From: Planctomycetota bacterium
GTDB lineage: Bacteria > Planctomycetota > Phycisphaerae > Phycisphaerales > UBA1924
Length of the DNA stretch: 44,922 nucleotides
Assembly (NCBI GenBank): GCA_014584315.1
Contig: JACTNA010000023.1
Coordinates: 1 to 44,922 of the forward strand
Direction: 5' to 3'
Shown in pieces: positions 31,763 to 39,175 of this stretch. A program made the position numbers and the translations under genes. Position 1 is the first letter of the stretch. The number at the start of each line of letters is the position of its first letter. Below the pieces are notes generated by a model. The model worked only from the letters and a program-made list of their open reading frames with translations. It had not been told where the DNA came from and made no database searches.

Positions 31763-33421
31763 CTACTCGCGGAGGTGTTCGACGGTGTAGTTCGGGCTTT
31801 CCTTTGTGATGCGGATGTCGTGCGGGTGGTTCTCGATCACCGTCGCGCCGGACACGCGGCAGAAGCGCGTCTGCGTGCGGAGTTCCTCGATTGTGCGGCA
31901 GCCGCAGTAGCCCATCGCGCTGCGCAGGCCGCCGACCAGTTGGTAGGCGAACTCGGCGAGCGGGCCTCGGTACGGCACGAGCCCCTCGACGCCCTCGGGG
32001 ACGAACTTTTCCTTCGGCGTGCCGCGCGGGTCGTACTTGTCGGCCTGCCCGTAGCGGTCGGCGGAGCCTCGGTTCATCGCGCCCTCGCTGCCCATGCCGC
32101 GGTAGGTCTTGTAGCGTCGCCCCTGGCTGATGACGAGTTCGCCGGGCGACTCGTCGAGGCCCGCGAAGAGGGAGCCCATCATGACGCTGTGCGCGCCGGC
32201 GGCGATGGCCTTGGCGATGTCGCCGCTCATGCGCACGCCGCCGTCGGCGATGACGGGCACGTCCTCGCCGGTCTCCTCGACGCCGCGGACGGCCTCGAGG
32301 ATGGCCGTCACCTGCGGGACGCCGACGCCGGTGACGACGCGGGTGGTGCAGATCGCGCCCGGGCCGATGCCGACCTTGACGGCGTCCGCGCCCGCGTCGA
32401 TGAGGTCCTTGGCGCCCTCGGCGGTCGCCACGTTGCCGGCGATGACCTGGACGGCGTAGCGCGACTTGATCTCTCGCACGGAGCGGATGACGTTCTCGGA
32501 GTGGCCGTGGGCGGTATCGACGACGATGACGTCCACCTCGGCATCGAGCAGGGCGCCGACGCGGTCGATCTGCCCGACGCCGACCGCCGCCCCGCAGCGC
32601 AGGCGCCCGCGCTCGTCCACGTTGGCGCGCGGGAACTGGCTGAGCCGCTCGATGTCTCGCATCGTGATGAGGCCGCAGAGCCGCATGCGCTCGTCCACGA
32701 GCAGGAGTTTCTCGACCTTGTTTCGGTTGAGGATGACCTCGGCCTCGGCGAGCGTCGTGCCGGGGGGGGCGGTGATGAGGTTGGACTTCGTCATGACCTC
32801 GCGGACGGGGGTGGCGTCGTTCTCGACGAACTTGAGGTCGCGCCGCGTGAGGATGCCGAGGACGGTGCCGCCCGTGCGCCCGCCGTCGTGGCGCACGCCG
32901 GAGGAGCCGCTGTCCGTGACCGGGAAGCCGGAGACGTTGTGCTGTCGCATCAACTGCACGGCCCGCCCGACGGTGTCGTCGGGCCCGAGGGTGATGGGAT
33001 CGGTGATGACGCCGTTGGCCGACCGCTTGACCTTGGCGACCTCGCGGGCCTGCGTCTCGACCGAGAGGTTCTTGTGGATGATGCCGATGCCGCCCTCCTG
33101 CGCCAGCGCGATCGCCAGCGCGGACTCGGTCACCGTGTCCATCGGCGCGGAGACCAGCGGCACGTTCAGGCGGATGGTCCGCGTCAGGCGGGTGCTCGTG
33201 TCGGCGTCCGCGGGGAGCACCCCCGACCGCCTCGGCAGGAGGAGCACGTCGTCGAAGGTGATCCCCTCGGCCGCGATCTTGCCTGCCCAGACCGACCGCC
33301 CGGGAGCGGGCGCGGGACGGGGGTCGTTGGGGGCGGTGGGCGTGGAGGGGGTGGACGCGGCCGCTCGCCCCGGGCCTGTCGAGGCCCCGGGCGAGGCGGA
33401 ACGATCGGAGAGGGTCGCCAT
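31763..33421 (-). CDS. guaB: Inosine-5'-monophosphate dehydrogenase
   Basis: 552 aa. It oxidises IMP to XMP with NAD+, the committed step of GMP synthesis. The (beta/alpha)8 barrel shows [17 protein letters not shown] and the catalytic loop GPGAICTTR with Cys358. [12 protein letters not shown] binds phosphate, and [10 protein letters not shown] begins the flap. Two CBS domains (about 136-255) are inserted as usual; the first has an extra Gly-rich loop ([14 protein letters not shown]). About 45 residues rich in Pro, Ala, Ser and Thr precede the normal start, making it longer than the usual ~490 aa. The promoter suggests that this early ATG is used. Confidence 0.96.
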   Translation of the reverse strand: MATLSDRSASPGASTGPGRAAASTPSTPTAPNDPRPAPAPGRSVWAGKIAAEGITFDDVLLLPRRSGVLPADADTSTRLTRTIRLNVPLVSAPMDTVTESALAIALAQEGGIGIIHKNLSVETQAREVAKVKRSANGVITDPITLGPDDTVGRAVQLMRQHNVSGFPVTDSGSSGVRHDGGRTGGTVLGILTRRDLKFVENDATPVREVMTKSNLITAPPGTTLAEAEVILNRNKVEKLLLVDERMRLCGLITMRDIERLSQFPRANVDERGRLRCGAAVGVGQIDRVGALLDAEVDVIVVDTAHGHSENVIRSVREIKSRYAVQVIAGNVATAEGAKDLIDAGADAVKVGIGPGAICTTRVVTGVGVPQVTAILEAVRGVEETGEDVPVIADGGVRMSGDIAKAIAAGAHSVMMGSLFAGLDESPGELVISQGRRYKTYRGMGSEGAMNRGSADRYGQADKYDPRGTPKEKFVPEGVEGLVPYRGPLAEFAYQLVGGLRSAMGYCGCRTIEELRTQTRFCRVSGATVIENHPHDIRITKESPNYTVEHLRE

Positions 33422-33426
33422 GAGAG

Positions 33427-33455
33427 AGTGTGGCGTGCAAGGTGCGGGCAGTCAA
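33427..33455 (-). promoter_or_regulatory. Promoter of guaB, leaderless type with a -35 box
   Basis: On the minus strand TTGACT (33450-33455), a 17-bp spacer and CACACT (33427-33432) end 5 nt before the ATG. The -10 is weaker than the TANNNT seen elsewhere but the spacing is ideal. There is no ribosome site. The rest of the 174-bp gap to 33596 shows nothing recognisable. Confidence 0.5.
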
Positions 33456-33595
33456 GCGGGACGCGGGAACTCAACCGAACCCACGCGCCCTCGAGCCGCG
33501 ACCGCGTGGGAACGTCGGACCCCTTCGACACGCACGACGACGAACCGCTCCCTCATGGTCGCGGCTCGTTGAGCGTCCGGTCCTTCGGGCACGTC

Positions 33596-33847
33596 TCAAC
33601 TCCGCCCCTTCTCCCAGACGGGCATGTCCGCCTTGATGAGCCGCTCGCCTTCGTCGGGCGTCATCGAGCCTTCGGCGACGTAGGCCGCGACTTCGCGCTT
33701 GGTGCGCTCGCGCTCGCGCGTCTGGTACACGCGCCGGATGGTCCCCGACAGGATGGAGATCAGCACGATCCCGATGCCGCCCACTACGGCGATGACCGCG
33801 ATCATCTCCCCGGAGGCCCCGAGGGTCATCAGGTGCGGCGTGCTCAT
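33596..33847 (-). CDS. Small membrane protein with SHOCT-like C-terminus (third of three)
   Basis: 83 aa. One membrane helix (about 14-35, MIAVIAVVGGIGIVLISILSG), a basic stretch RERERTKREVAAY, then VAEGSMTPDEGERLIKA. The C-terminal motif resembles the SHOCT short helical hairpin (G-x-I/M-T/S-x-E/D-E-x4-L). It is a paralogue of the two genes just upstream on the same strand. Ribosome site CGGAG before the ATG, 22 nt after the previous gene. Function unknown. Confidence 0.75.
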   Translation of the reverse strand: MSTPHLMTLGASGEMIAVIAVVGGIGIVLISILSGTIRRVYQTRERERTKREVAAYVAEGSMTPDEGERLIKADMPVWEKGRS

Positions 33848-33869
33848 GCGTTTCGCTCCGGTTGCCGGC

Positions 33870-34124
33870 TCACTCGTCCTCCGCCTCCGCCCCGGCCTTC
33901 ATCAGGCGCTCGCCTTCCTCGGCGGACATGGACCCCTCGGCGACGTAGGCGGCGATCTCGCGGCGCGAACGCTCGCGCTCGCGCGACTTGACCATCGAGT
34001 CGATCGTCGCCAGCACGATCCAGACGACGGCGACGACCAACCCCCCCCCGACGGCCACGATCGCCACGGCTTCCTCGGGTATCTTCGCCAGCGTCGGGAG
34101 AGAGAGCGCGAGTTGCTCGTTCAT
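33870..34124 (-). CDS. Small membrane protein with SHOCT-like C-terminus (second of three)
   Basis: 84 aa. The N-terminal ~17 residues are variable, a membrane helix spans about 18-40 (AVAIVAVGGGLVVAVVWIVL), then SRERERSRREIAAYVAEGSMSAEEGERLMKAG and a short acidic tail. It shares the REIAAYVAEGSMS-EEGERLMKAG block almost exactly with its neighbours, while the membrane segments differ. Ribosome site GGGAGG; 15 nt after the preceding gene. Function unknown. Confidence 0.75.
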   Translation of the reverse strand: MNEQLALSLPTLAKIPEEAVAIVAVGGGLVVAVVWIVLATIDSMVKSRERERSRREIAAYVAEGSMSAEEGERLMKAGAEAEDE

Positions 34125-34139
34125 GCCGGCCTCCCCGGA

Positions 34140-34367
34140 TCAGCACTTCTTCGCTTCGCCCGCCTTCATCAGACGCTCGCCCTGCTCGGGCGACATCGAC
34201 CCTTCGGCGATGTACGCCGCGATCTCGCGCCGGGACTTCTCGCGGGCCGTCGAACGCACCATCGACGAAACGGTCCCGAAGATGATCGCGACGATGCCGA
34301 CCGTCCCGCCGACGACGAAGATGAAGACGTCCTTGTCCAGCAGCTGTTGGATCAGGTTGTCGTTCAT
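34140..34367 (-). CDS. Small membrane protein with SHOCT-like C-terminus (first of three)
   Basis: 75 aa. A membrane helix spans about 13-35 (VFIFVVGGTVGIVAIIFGTVS), then STAREKSRREIAAYIAEGSMSPEQGERLMKAG and a Lys-Lys-Cys end. The start is the ATG at 34367 with AAGGGA upstream; the frame is open further upstream but has no support. It is first in an apparent three-gene operon driven by a -10 at 34452-34457. Function unknown; a regulatory or complex-forming membrane adaptor is a guess from the SHOCT-like end. Confidence 0.75.
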   Translation of the reverse strand: MNDNLIQQLLDKDVFIFVVGGTVGIVAIIFGTVSSMVRSTAREKSRREIAAYIAEGSMSPEQGERLMKAGEAKKC

Positions 34368-34451
34368 GGTGCAGTCCCTTTCGCGGTCCTCCCGACCTCG
34401 TTGGGATCGGGGGGTGGTCGATTTCATCCCCCCGCTCGCCCCGGCGACCCA

Positions 34452-34459
34452 ACTATAAA
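34452..34459. promoter_or_regulatory. Overlapping divergent -10 elements between the small-protein operon and aat
   Basis: On the minus strand TATAGT (34452-34457) faces the three small genes, and on the plus strand TATAAA (34454-34459) faces aat, 22 nt before its ATG. Because the boxes overlap, the two promoters may exclude each other. No clear -35 on either side. Confidence 0.4.
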
Positions 34460-34481
34460 CGCCGACCCCCGAACCCCACCC

Positions 34482-35195
34482 ATGAATCCGCCGCCCGACG
34501 CCGAATCCCGTGCCGACCCCGCTCCCGACGCCCGCGGGGCCAAGGTCGTCCTCGCGGCCTACCGGCAGGGCCTCTTCCCGATGGCCGTCCCGGCGCGTCC
34601 CGGCGGCCGGCCGGAACTCGGCTGGTACGAGGCCGACCCGCGTGGCGTGATCCCCCTCGACGCCTTCCACCTGCCCCGCCGCCTGGCCCGGACGATCCGT
34701 TCGGCCCGCTTTGTCGTCCGGTGCGACACCGATTTCTCCGGCGTCATCCGCGCCTGCGCGGACCCGCGCCGCCCCGGCGGCTGGATCGATGGGTGGATCA
34801 TCGACACCTTCTGCCTCCTCCACAGGCTCGGGCACGCCCACAGCGTCGAGGCGTGGCGAACGCCGCCGGAGGGGGGGGCACCGGTCCTCGTCGGGGGCCT
34901 CTACGGCCTGGTCGTCGGCGCGGCGTTCTGCGCCGAGAGCATGTTCTCCCGCCCCGACCTCGGGGGCCGCGACGCGAGCAAGGTCTGCCTCGCACACCTC
35001 GTCGCCCACCTTCGGCGGCGCGGTTTCGCGCTGCTCGACACCCAGGCCTGGAGCGACCACCTCGCCAGATTTGGCTGCGTCGAGATCGCCCGGGCCGAGT
35101 ACCGCCGCCGCCTGCGCGCAGCCCTCGCCCTCTCACCCACCTGGGGCCGCTTCGACCCGGACCGAACGCTCGCCACGCTCACGGCGAAGGCGTGA
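34482..35195 (+). CDS. aat: Leucyl/phenylalanyl-tRNA-protein transferase
   Basis: 237 aa. It attaches Leu or Phe from charged tRNA to proteins with N-terminal Lys or Arg, marking them for ClpS/ClpAP decay (N-end rule). Family motifs are VLAAYRQGLFPMAV, GWIDGWIIDTFCLLHRLGHAHSVEAW, GGLYGLVVGAAFCAESMFSR, DASKVCLAHLVAHL and LLDTQAWSDHLARFG. Length matches the family (about 230). The ATG at 34482 begins after a short leader; in-frame sequence upstream is the antisense of another gene. The 3' end overlaps the convergent membrane gene by 17 nt. Confidence 0.94.
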   Translation: MNPPPDAESRADPAPDARGAKVVLAAYRQGLFPMAVPARPGGRPELGWYEADPRGVIPLDAFHLPRRLARTIRSARFVVRCDTDFSGVIRACADPRRPGGWIDGWIIDTFCLLHRLGHAHSVEAWRTPPEGGAPVLVGGLYGLVVGAAFCAESMFSRPDLGGRDASKVCLAHLVAHLRRRGFALLDTQAWSDHLARFGCVEIARAEYRRRLRAALALSPTWGRFDPDRTLATLTAKA

Positions 35196-35994
35196 ACCGC
35201 CACGGCTTGCCGCACTCCGGGCACACGGCCGCCCCCGGCGTTCCCGACATGTCGTAGCCGCACCACTCGCACGCCCGATCCTGCCGAAACGCCCGGCGAC
35301 GGGCCAGCAGCGGCAAGAGCGCGGCGGGACCGGCCATGATGAGCGCGACCGAGCCGACGCCGACCAGCGCGAAGAGCGTCCCCTCTGCGCAGTAACAGCC
35401 CGTCCTGCGCCGGACCATCACGTCCAGCGGGATTAACGCCACGAACTCCACGATGCTCCCGCGGAAGAGCACCCGCGCGATGCGCGCGAGGACCGACCCG
35501 CTCGGCTTGTCGGTCGCGTGGACGTACGCCACCAGCAGGGTCGTGCATCCCGCCCAGCTGACGCCGAGCGCGGCCAGCATGACGACCGTCACGTGGTCCT
35601 GGTCGAATGAAACGGGGAGGTAGTTGGCCATCACGGCTCCTACCGACCCGACCGCCGCCGCGACCATCACGCCCAGGCCGATCGCCGCCGTCGCGAGGCT
35701 GAAATACACCGCCACCCCCCTGCTGCGTCGCGGCCGATCGAGCCGGAACGGCAGGACCAGCACGCTCTGCAGCATCGGCGGAACGACCGCGAGCAGCAGA
35801 CAATACACCAGGCCCGACCCGCTCTCGAAGATGCCGAGCATGTCCGTCGGTGTGGGCCATACCCAGAGCGTCGTTGGCTTTCCGCCGATCGAAACGCTCT
35901 GTGCCCACATGAACGCATGGAACCCGATCAGGACGACCGCCTGGATCATCCAGATGGCGAGGAGCAGCGGCCATTTGCGCCGGGGCAGCCGCAT
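35179..35994 (-). CDS. Multi-pass membrane protein with C-terminal GYDMSG/CPECG zinc ribbon
   Basis: 271 aa. About six to seven hydrophobic segments (for example LLLAIWMIQAVVLIGFHAFMW and FALVGVGSVALIMAGPAALLP), then CEWCGYDMSGTPGAAVCPECGKPW at the C-terminus. That zinc ribbon is the C-x2-CGYDxxG...CPECG type common on planctomycete membrane proteins. No transport or enzyme motif is seen. The start is the ATG at 35994 with GGAG 6 nt upstream; earlier in-frame ATG lies inside the cdaA promoter zone. Function unknown. Confidence 0.75.
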   Translation of the reverse strand: MRLPRRKWPLLLAIWMIQAVVLIGFHAFMWAQSVSIGGKPTTLWVWPTPTDMLGIFESGSGLVYCLLLAVVPPMLQSVLVLPFRLDRPRRSRGVAVYFSLATAAIGLGVMVAAAVGSVGAVMANYLPVSFDQDHVTVVMLAALGVSWAGCTTLLVAYVHATDKPSGSVLARIARVLFRGSIVEFVALIPLDVMVRRRTGCYCAEGTLFALVGVGSVALIMAGPAALLPLLARRRAFRQDRACEWCGYDMSGTPGAAVCPECGKPWRFTPSP

Positions 35995-36011
35995 CGGGCA
36001 CTCCGCGGATC

Positions 36012-36986
36012 GTGCGACTCCGGATCGGCACGCCGCGCCATCCGCCGCTGCCGCCGGCCCGCGTCGAACGCCTCGATGGTACACTCACCGGCACGAGCGT
36101 AAGGAGTCTCGCCCTGTTCGCCCTGCCCCGGATTCAGGACCTCTGGGAGCGGCTCGCTTCCTACAACGCCCTCGCGGCGGCGTTCGAACTGGCCGTCATC
36201 TGGGTGGTCGTGCTGCTGATCGTCCGGTTTGTCCAGGGCACGCGCGCGGCCGGGGTGATGAAGGGCATGCTGGTCCTCATCGTGGTGGCCACGCTCGTGG
36301 TGCACATGATCGGGGGCGGGCAGGCCTTCCCGCGGTTGTCGTTCCTGTACGAGCGGTTTCTGGCCGTCGTGGCCATCGGGCTCGTGGTCATCTTCCAGCC
36401 CGAACTCCGCCGCGCCCTGATCCGGCTGGGCGAGGCGCCGTTCTTCCGCTCCTCGCCCGGCGAGATCGCCCAGGTGGTCGGGCCGATCGTCGAGGCCTGC
36501 GCGTACCTTGCCAAGAGCCGCTTCGGCGCGATCATCGTTCTCGAACGCCAGGTCGGGCTGGCCGCGCTCACGGAGGGGGGGACGCGGCTCGACGCGGCCC
36601 TCTCCGCGCGCCTGCTCCAGACGATCTTCTTTCCCGGCACCGCGCTGCACGACCTCGCGGTCGTCGTCCGAGGGCGCGTCATCCACGCGGCGAACGTCCA
36701 ACTCCCTCTCGCCGACCCCGGGGACATGCCCGACCCCTCGCTGGGCGCGCGCCACCGGGCCGCGGTCGGACTCTCCAGGGAGTGCGACGCGATCGTGGTC
36801 GTCGTGAGCGAGGAGCGCGGCTCGATCCGCGTCTGCGAGCGGGGGCGCTTCACGCCGACGCTCACGCCGGACGAACTGCGCAACCACCTCAAGGAACGCC
36901 TCACCCGCATCCGGCAATCGGCGACCGCCTCGCAGGAGCCGGAGCCGACGCCCGAACCGTCTGGAGGCGCGAATGGCACCGACTGA
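36012..36986 (+). CDS. cdaA: Diadenylate cyclase CdaA-like protein with a variant DLA motif
   Basis: 324 aa from GTG 36012. Three N-terminal membrane helices (about 55-130), then a DAC domain that makes c-di-AMP from two ATP: RFGAIIVLER, LDAALSARLLQTIFFPGTALHDLAVVV and GARHRAAVGLSRECDAIVVVVSEERG. The metal-binding Asp214 and RHR (247-249) are present, but the usual DGA motif reads DLA (Leu215). The start is unclear: no ATG fits. TACACT (36080-36085) and AAGGAG (36101-36106) precede an in-frame CTG at 36114, which would give a 290-aa protein beginning just before the first helices. It overlaps cdaR by 14 nt, the standard cdaA-cdaR pair. Confidence 0.88.
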   Translation: MRLRIGTPRHPPLPPARVERLDGTLTGTSVRSLALFALPRIQDLWERLASYNALAAAFELAVIWVVVLLIVRFVQGTRAAGVMKGMLVLIVVATLVVHMIGGGQAFPRLSFLYERFLAVVAIGLVVIFQPELRRALIRLGEAPFFRSSPGEIAQVVGPIVEACAYLAKSRFGAIIVLERQVGLAALTEGGTRLDAALSARLLQTIFFPGTALHDLAVVVRGRVIHAANVQLPLADPGDMPDPSLGARHRAAVGLSRECDAIVVVVSEERGSIRVCERGRFTPTLTPDELRNHLKERLTRIRQSATASQEPEPTPEPSGGANGTD

Positions 36987-38064
36987 CCACGCCGCCGGCG
37001 AGGGCAGGCCACGCCTCGCCCGCGACCTCAAGATCTACGGCCTCGTGACCCTGGTCGCGATCCTGATCTGGGTCTTCGCCGAGGGCGAGAGCCTCCAGCG
37101 GCAGACCCGGCGGGTGGACCTCGCGCTGCGCGGTGACGCGGCGCCGACGCGCCTCGTCCGCGTGCAATCCGGCGAGACCGACTGGCGCGGGCAGGTGAAC
37201 CTCTCGCTCGAGGGCACGACGGCCGCTCTGGCGGGCATCGACGATGAACTCCGGCGCGCCATCGCGATCGAGCCGGGCATGGAGGGATTCCCGCCCGATC
37301 CCGGCGAACAGGTGGTCGATCTGCGCACGGTGCTGCGCGCCCACGAGGCCTTCCGCAACCGCGGCGTGACGATCGCCCGCGTCGAACCGCCGACGATCAC
37401 CGTGTATGTCTACGAACTCGTCGAGCGCACGGTGCCGGTGCGGGTCGAGGCGCCCGATGGCGAGGCCGACGGGCAGCCCGTGCCCTCCGTCGAGACCGCG
37501 CGTGTGCGCCTGTCGCGCGAGGCCGACGCCGCGCTCGTCGGCACGCCGACGCTCGTCGCACGGCTCACCAGCGCCGACCTAGCCGCTCTCACACCCGGGC
37601 GCGCCCAGCAGGTCCGCGGTGTGCCGCTGTTGCCCGGCCCCGCCCTGATCGGCGTCGATCCGCTGCTCATCGCGCCGCAGCGCGTGGACGTGACCGTCAC
37701 GCTGCGCACGCGCACGGACTCGATCGTGCTTCCGAACGTGCCGGTGCACCTTCGCCTCGGCCCGCTCGAACAGGCCCGCTGGATCGTTGAGATCGCCCCC
37801 GAGGACCAGGCCCTGCGCGACGTCCTCGTCACCGGCCCCGCCGAGTTCATCGCCCAACTGCGCTCCGGGCAGCGCACGCTGATCGCGTTCGTCCCGCTCT
37901 CGTTCGAGGAACTCGAGCGCGCCATCCCCGCCAAGCAGGCCGAGTTCGCCGACCTGCCCACCACCGTCCGCTTCGAGGCCGGCGACCGCGAGGTGCGCCT
38001 CAACATCCGCGCACGCGACGAGTCCACCGACGCCCGACCGGACGCGGGCGGCCCCAACCCGTAG
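36973..38064 (+). CDS. cdaR: YbbR-domain protein, CdaA regulator CdaR-like
   Basis: 363 aa. One N-terminal membrane helix (LKIYGLVTLVAILIWVFAEGES, about 20-40), then extracytoplasmic YbbR repeats made of beta strands (for example VPVRVEAPDGEADGQPVPSVETARVRLS, and again near PNVPVHLRLGPLEQARW). In Firmicutes CdaR binds CdaA and tunes c-di-AMP production; the overlap with the upstream cyclase supports that role here. Ribosome site GGAGG 5 nt before the ATG, within the end of cdaA. The last 20 residues are polar and likely disordered. Confidence 0.85.
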   Translation: MAPTDHAAGEGRPRLARDLKIYGLVTLVAILIWVFAEGESLQRQTRRVDLALRGDAAPTRLVRVQSGETDWRGQVNLSLEGTTAALAGIDDELRRAIAIEPGMEGFPPDPGEQVVDLRTVLRAHEAFRNRGVTIARVEPPTITVYVYELVERTVPVRVEAPDGEADGQPVPSVETARVRLSREADAALVGTPTLVARLTSADLAALTPGRAQQVRGVPLLPGPALIGVDPLLIAPQRVDVTVTLRTRTDSIVLPNVPVHLRLGPLEQARWIVEIAPEDQALRDVLVTGPAEFIAQLRSGQRTLIAFVPLSFEELERAIPAKQAEFADLPTTVRFEAGDREVRLNIRARDESTDARPDAGGPNP

Positions 38065-38100
38065 CCCCGTCGCCCGAGACAGCCTGATAGACTTGCGGCG

Positions 38101-39117
38101 ATGGCCGACCCAGCCATGCCGCCGAAGCGCGACCTGCTGCTGCCCGCGGCGAGGCTGTACGCGCACCTCGAACTGCCCCGCTACGGCTACTTCCTGCATT
38201 TCTGCGGCATGAACTCGCAGGACGCCTGGCGCGACGCCCCGACGGTCGAGTGCCGCGAGCGTTTCTTCGGACACCGCATGAGGCTCGACCTCGCCGATTT
38301 CTTCCAGCGCATCGCCTGGTTCTTCGGCTGCTACGGCGAGTTGGACGTGCTCTCGGCGGTCTCGTGCGTCGTGCGGCCTGGCGACGAGTGCGTGGACGGC
38401 GGGGCGAACATCGGCCTCGTGACCCTCCACATGGCGGGGTGCGTGGGGGGGAGGGGGGGGGGGGTCGTCCACGCCTTCGAGCCGGGGCCGAAGCCGCTGG
38501 AACGGCTGTGCTGGCACGTCGAGCGGAACCGTCTCGCACACGTGGTCGTCCACGCCGAGGGGCTGTCGGACGAGCCGACGACCCTCGAATACAAGCGGCC
38601 GGGCTTCGACAACCTGGCCAACGGCACGCTGGGCGCAGTGCCGGAACGCTACGGCGAGGCCGTCTTCGACCGGGAGCGGGTCCGCGTCGTGCGCGGCGAC
38701 GACGTGATCGACACACGCAGCGACAGGCCTCTCTTCATCAAACTGGACGTCGAGGGTTTCGAGCACAAGGCGCTCTCGGGCTTCAGCAAGGTCGTCGAGT
38801 CGCGCTCGCCCGCCGTGCTGCTCGAAGTCAACGGCGAGATGCTGGGCGCGAACGGCTCCTCCCCCGAGGCCGTCCACGACGAACTCGCGCGGCTGGGCTA
38901 CGCCGCCTTCGCCCTCGACCGCTCGGGCTTCCGCCGCCGCCACCGCCTGTTCCTGCACCGCCTGACGCGAAAGCAGGTCGGTTACGAGAAGGACGTGCTC
39001 TGGCTGCGACCGGGAACGATTCACTGGACACGCGCGGAACCGCACATGCTCGACCCGGCGAGGCACCAATACTGGCGACACATTCTGCTGGCATCGCAAG
39101 GGCACGACATTTACTAG
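38101..39117 (+). CDS. FkbM-family methyltransferase
   Basis: 338 aa. FkbM O-methyltransferase domain from about residue 75: CVDGGANIGLVTLHMA (SAM loop), VVHAFEPGPKPLERL, and FIKLDVEGFEHKALSG are the family marks. An N-terminal ~70 residues precede the domain. Such enzymes methylate sugar or lipid hydroxyls in exopolysaccharide and antibiotic pathways; substrate unknown. A G-rich run (38447-38466) encodes GGRGGG between two strands and is a likely spot for length variation. The ATG has TAGACT (38088-38093) 7 nt upstream, leaderless type. A sharp fall in GC follows the stop. Confidence 0.85.
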   Translation: MADPAMPPKRDLLLPAARLYAHLELPRYGYFLHFCGMNSQDAWRDAPTVECRERFFGHRMRLDLADFFQRIAWFFGCYGELDVLSAVSCVVRPGDECVDGGANIGLVTLHMAGCVGGRGGGVVHAFEPGPKPLERLCWHVERNRLAHVVVHAEGLSDEPTTLEYKRPGFDNLANGTLGAVPERYGEAVFDRERVRVVRGDDVIDTRSDRPLFIKLDVEGFEHKALSGFSKVVESRSPAVLLEVNGEMLGANGSSPEAVHDELARLGYAAFALDRSGFRRRHRLFLHRLTRKQVGYEKDVLWLRPGTIHWTRAEPHMLDPARHQYWRHILLASQGHDIY

Positions 39118-39175
39118 GAACACAAACAGCCCATACGTCGCGGGAGATTAACTCCGTACAGCAACACACAAACCG

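Noticed and set aside
34483..35060. N-terminal extension of the first small SHOCT-like protein
   Set aside because: The open frame upstream of 34367 is antisense to aat and carries no membrane or SHOCT-like feature; a ribosome site supports the ATG at 34367.
38447..38466. Frameshift in fkbM at the G-rich run
   Set aside because: The reading frame on both sides is continuous and matches FkbM motifs in one frame, so no shift is needed; I note only that the run is prone to length error.
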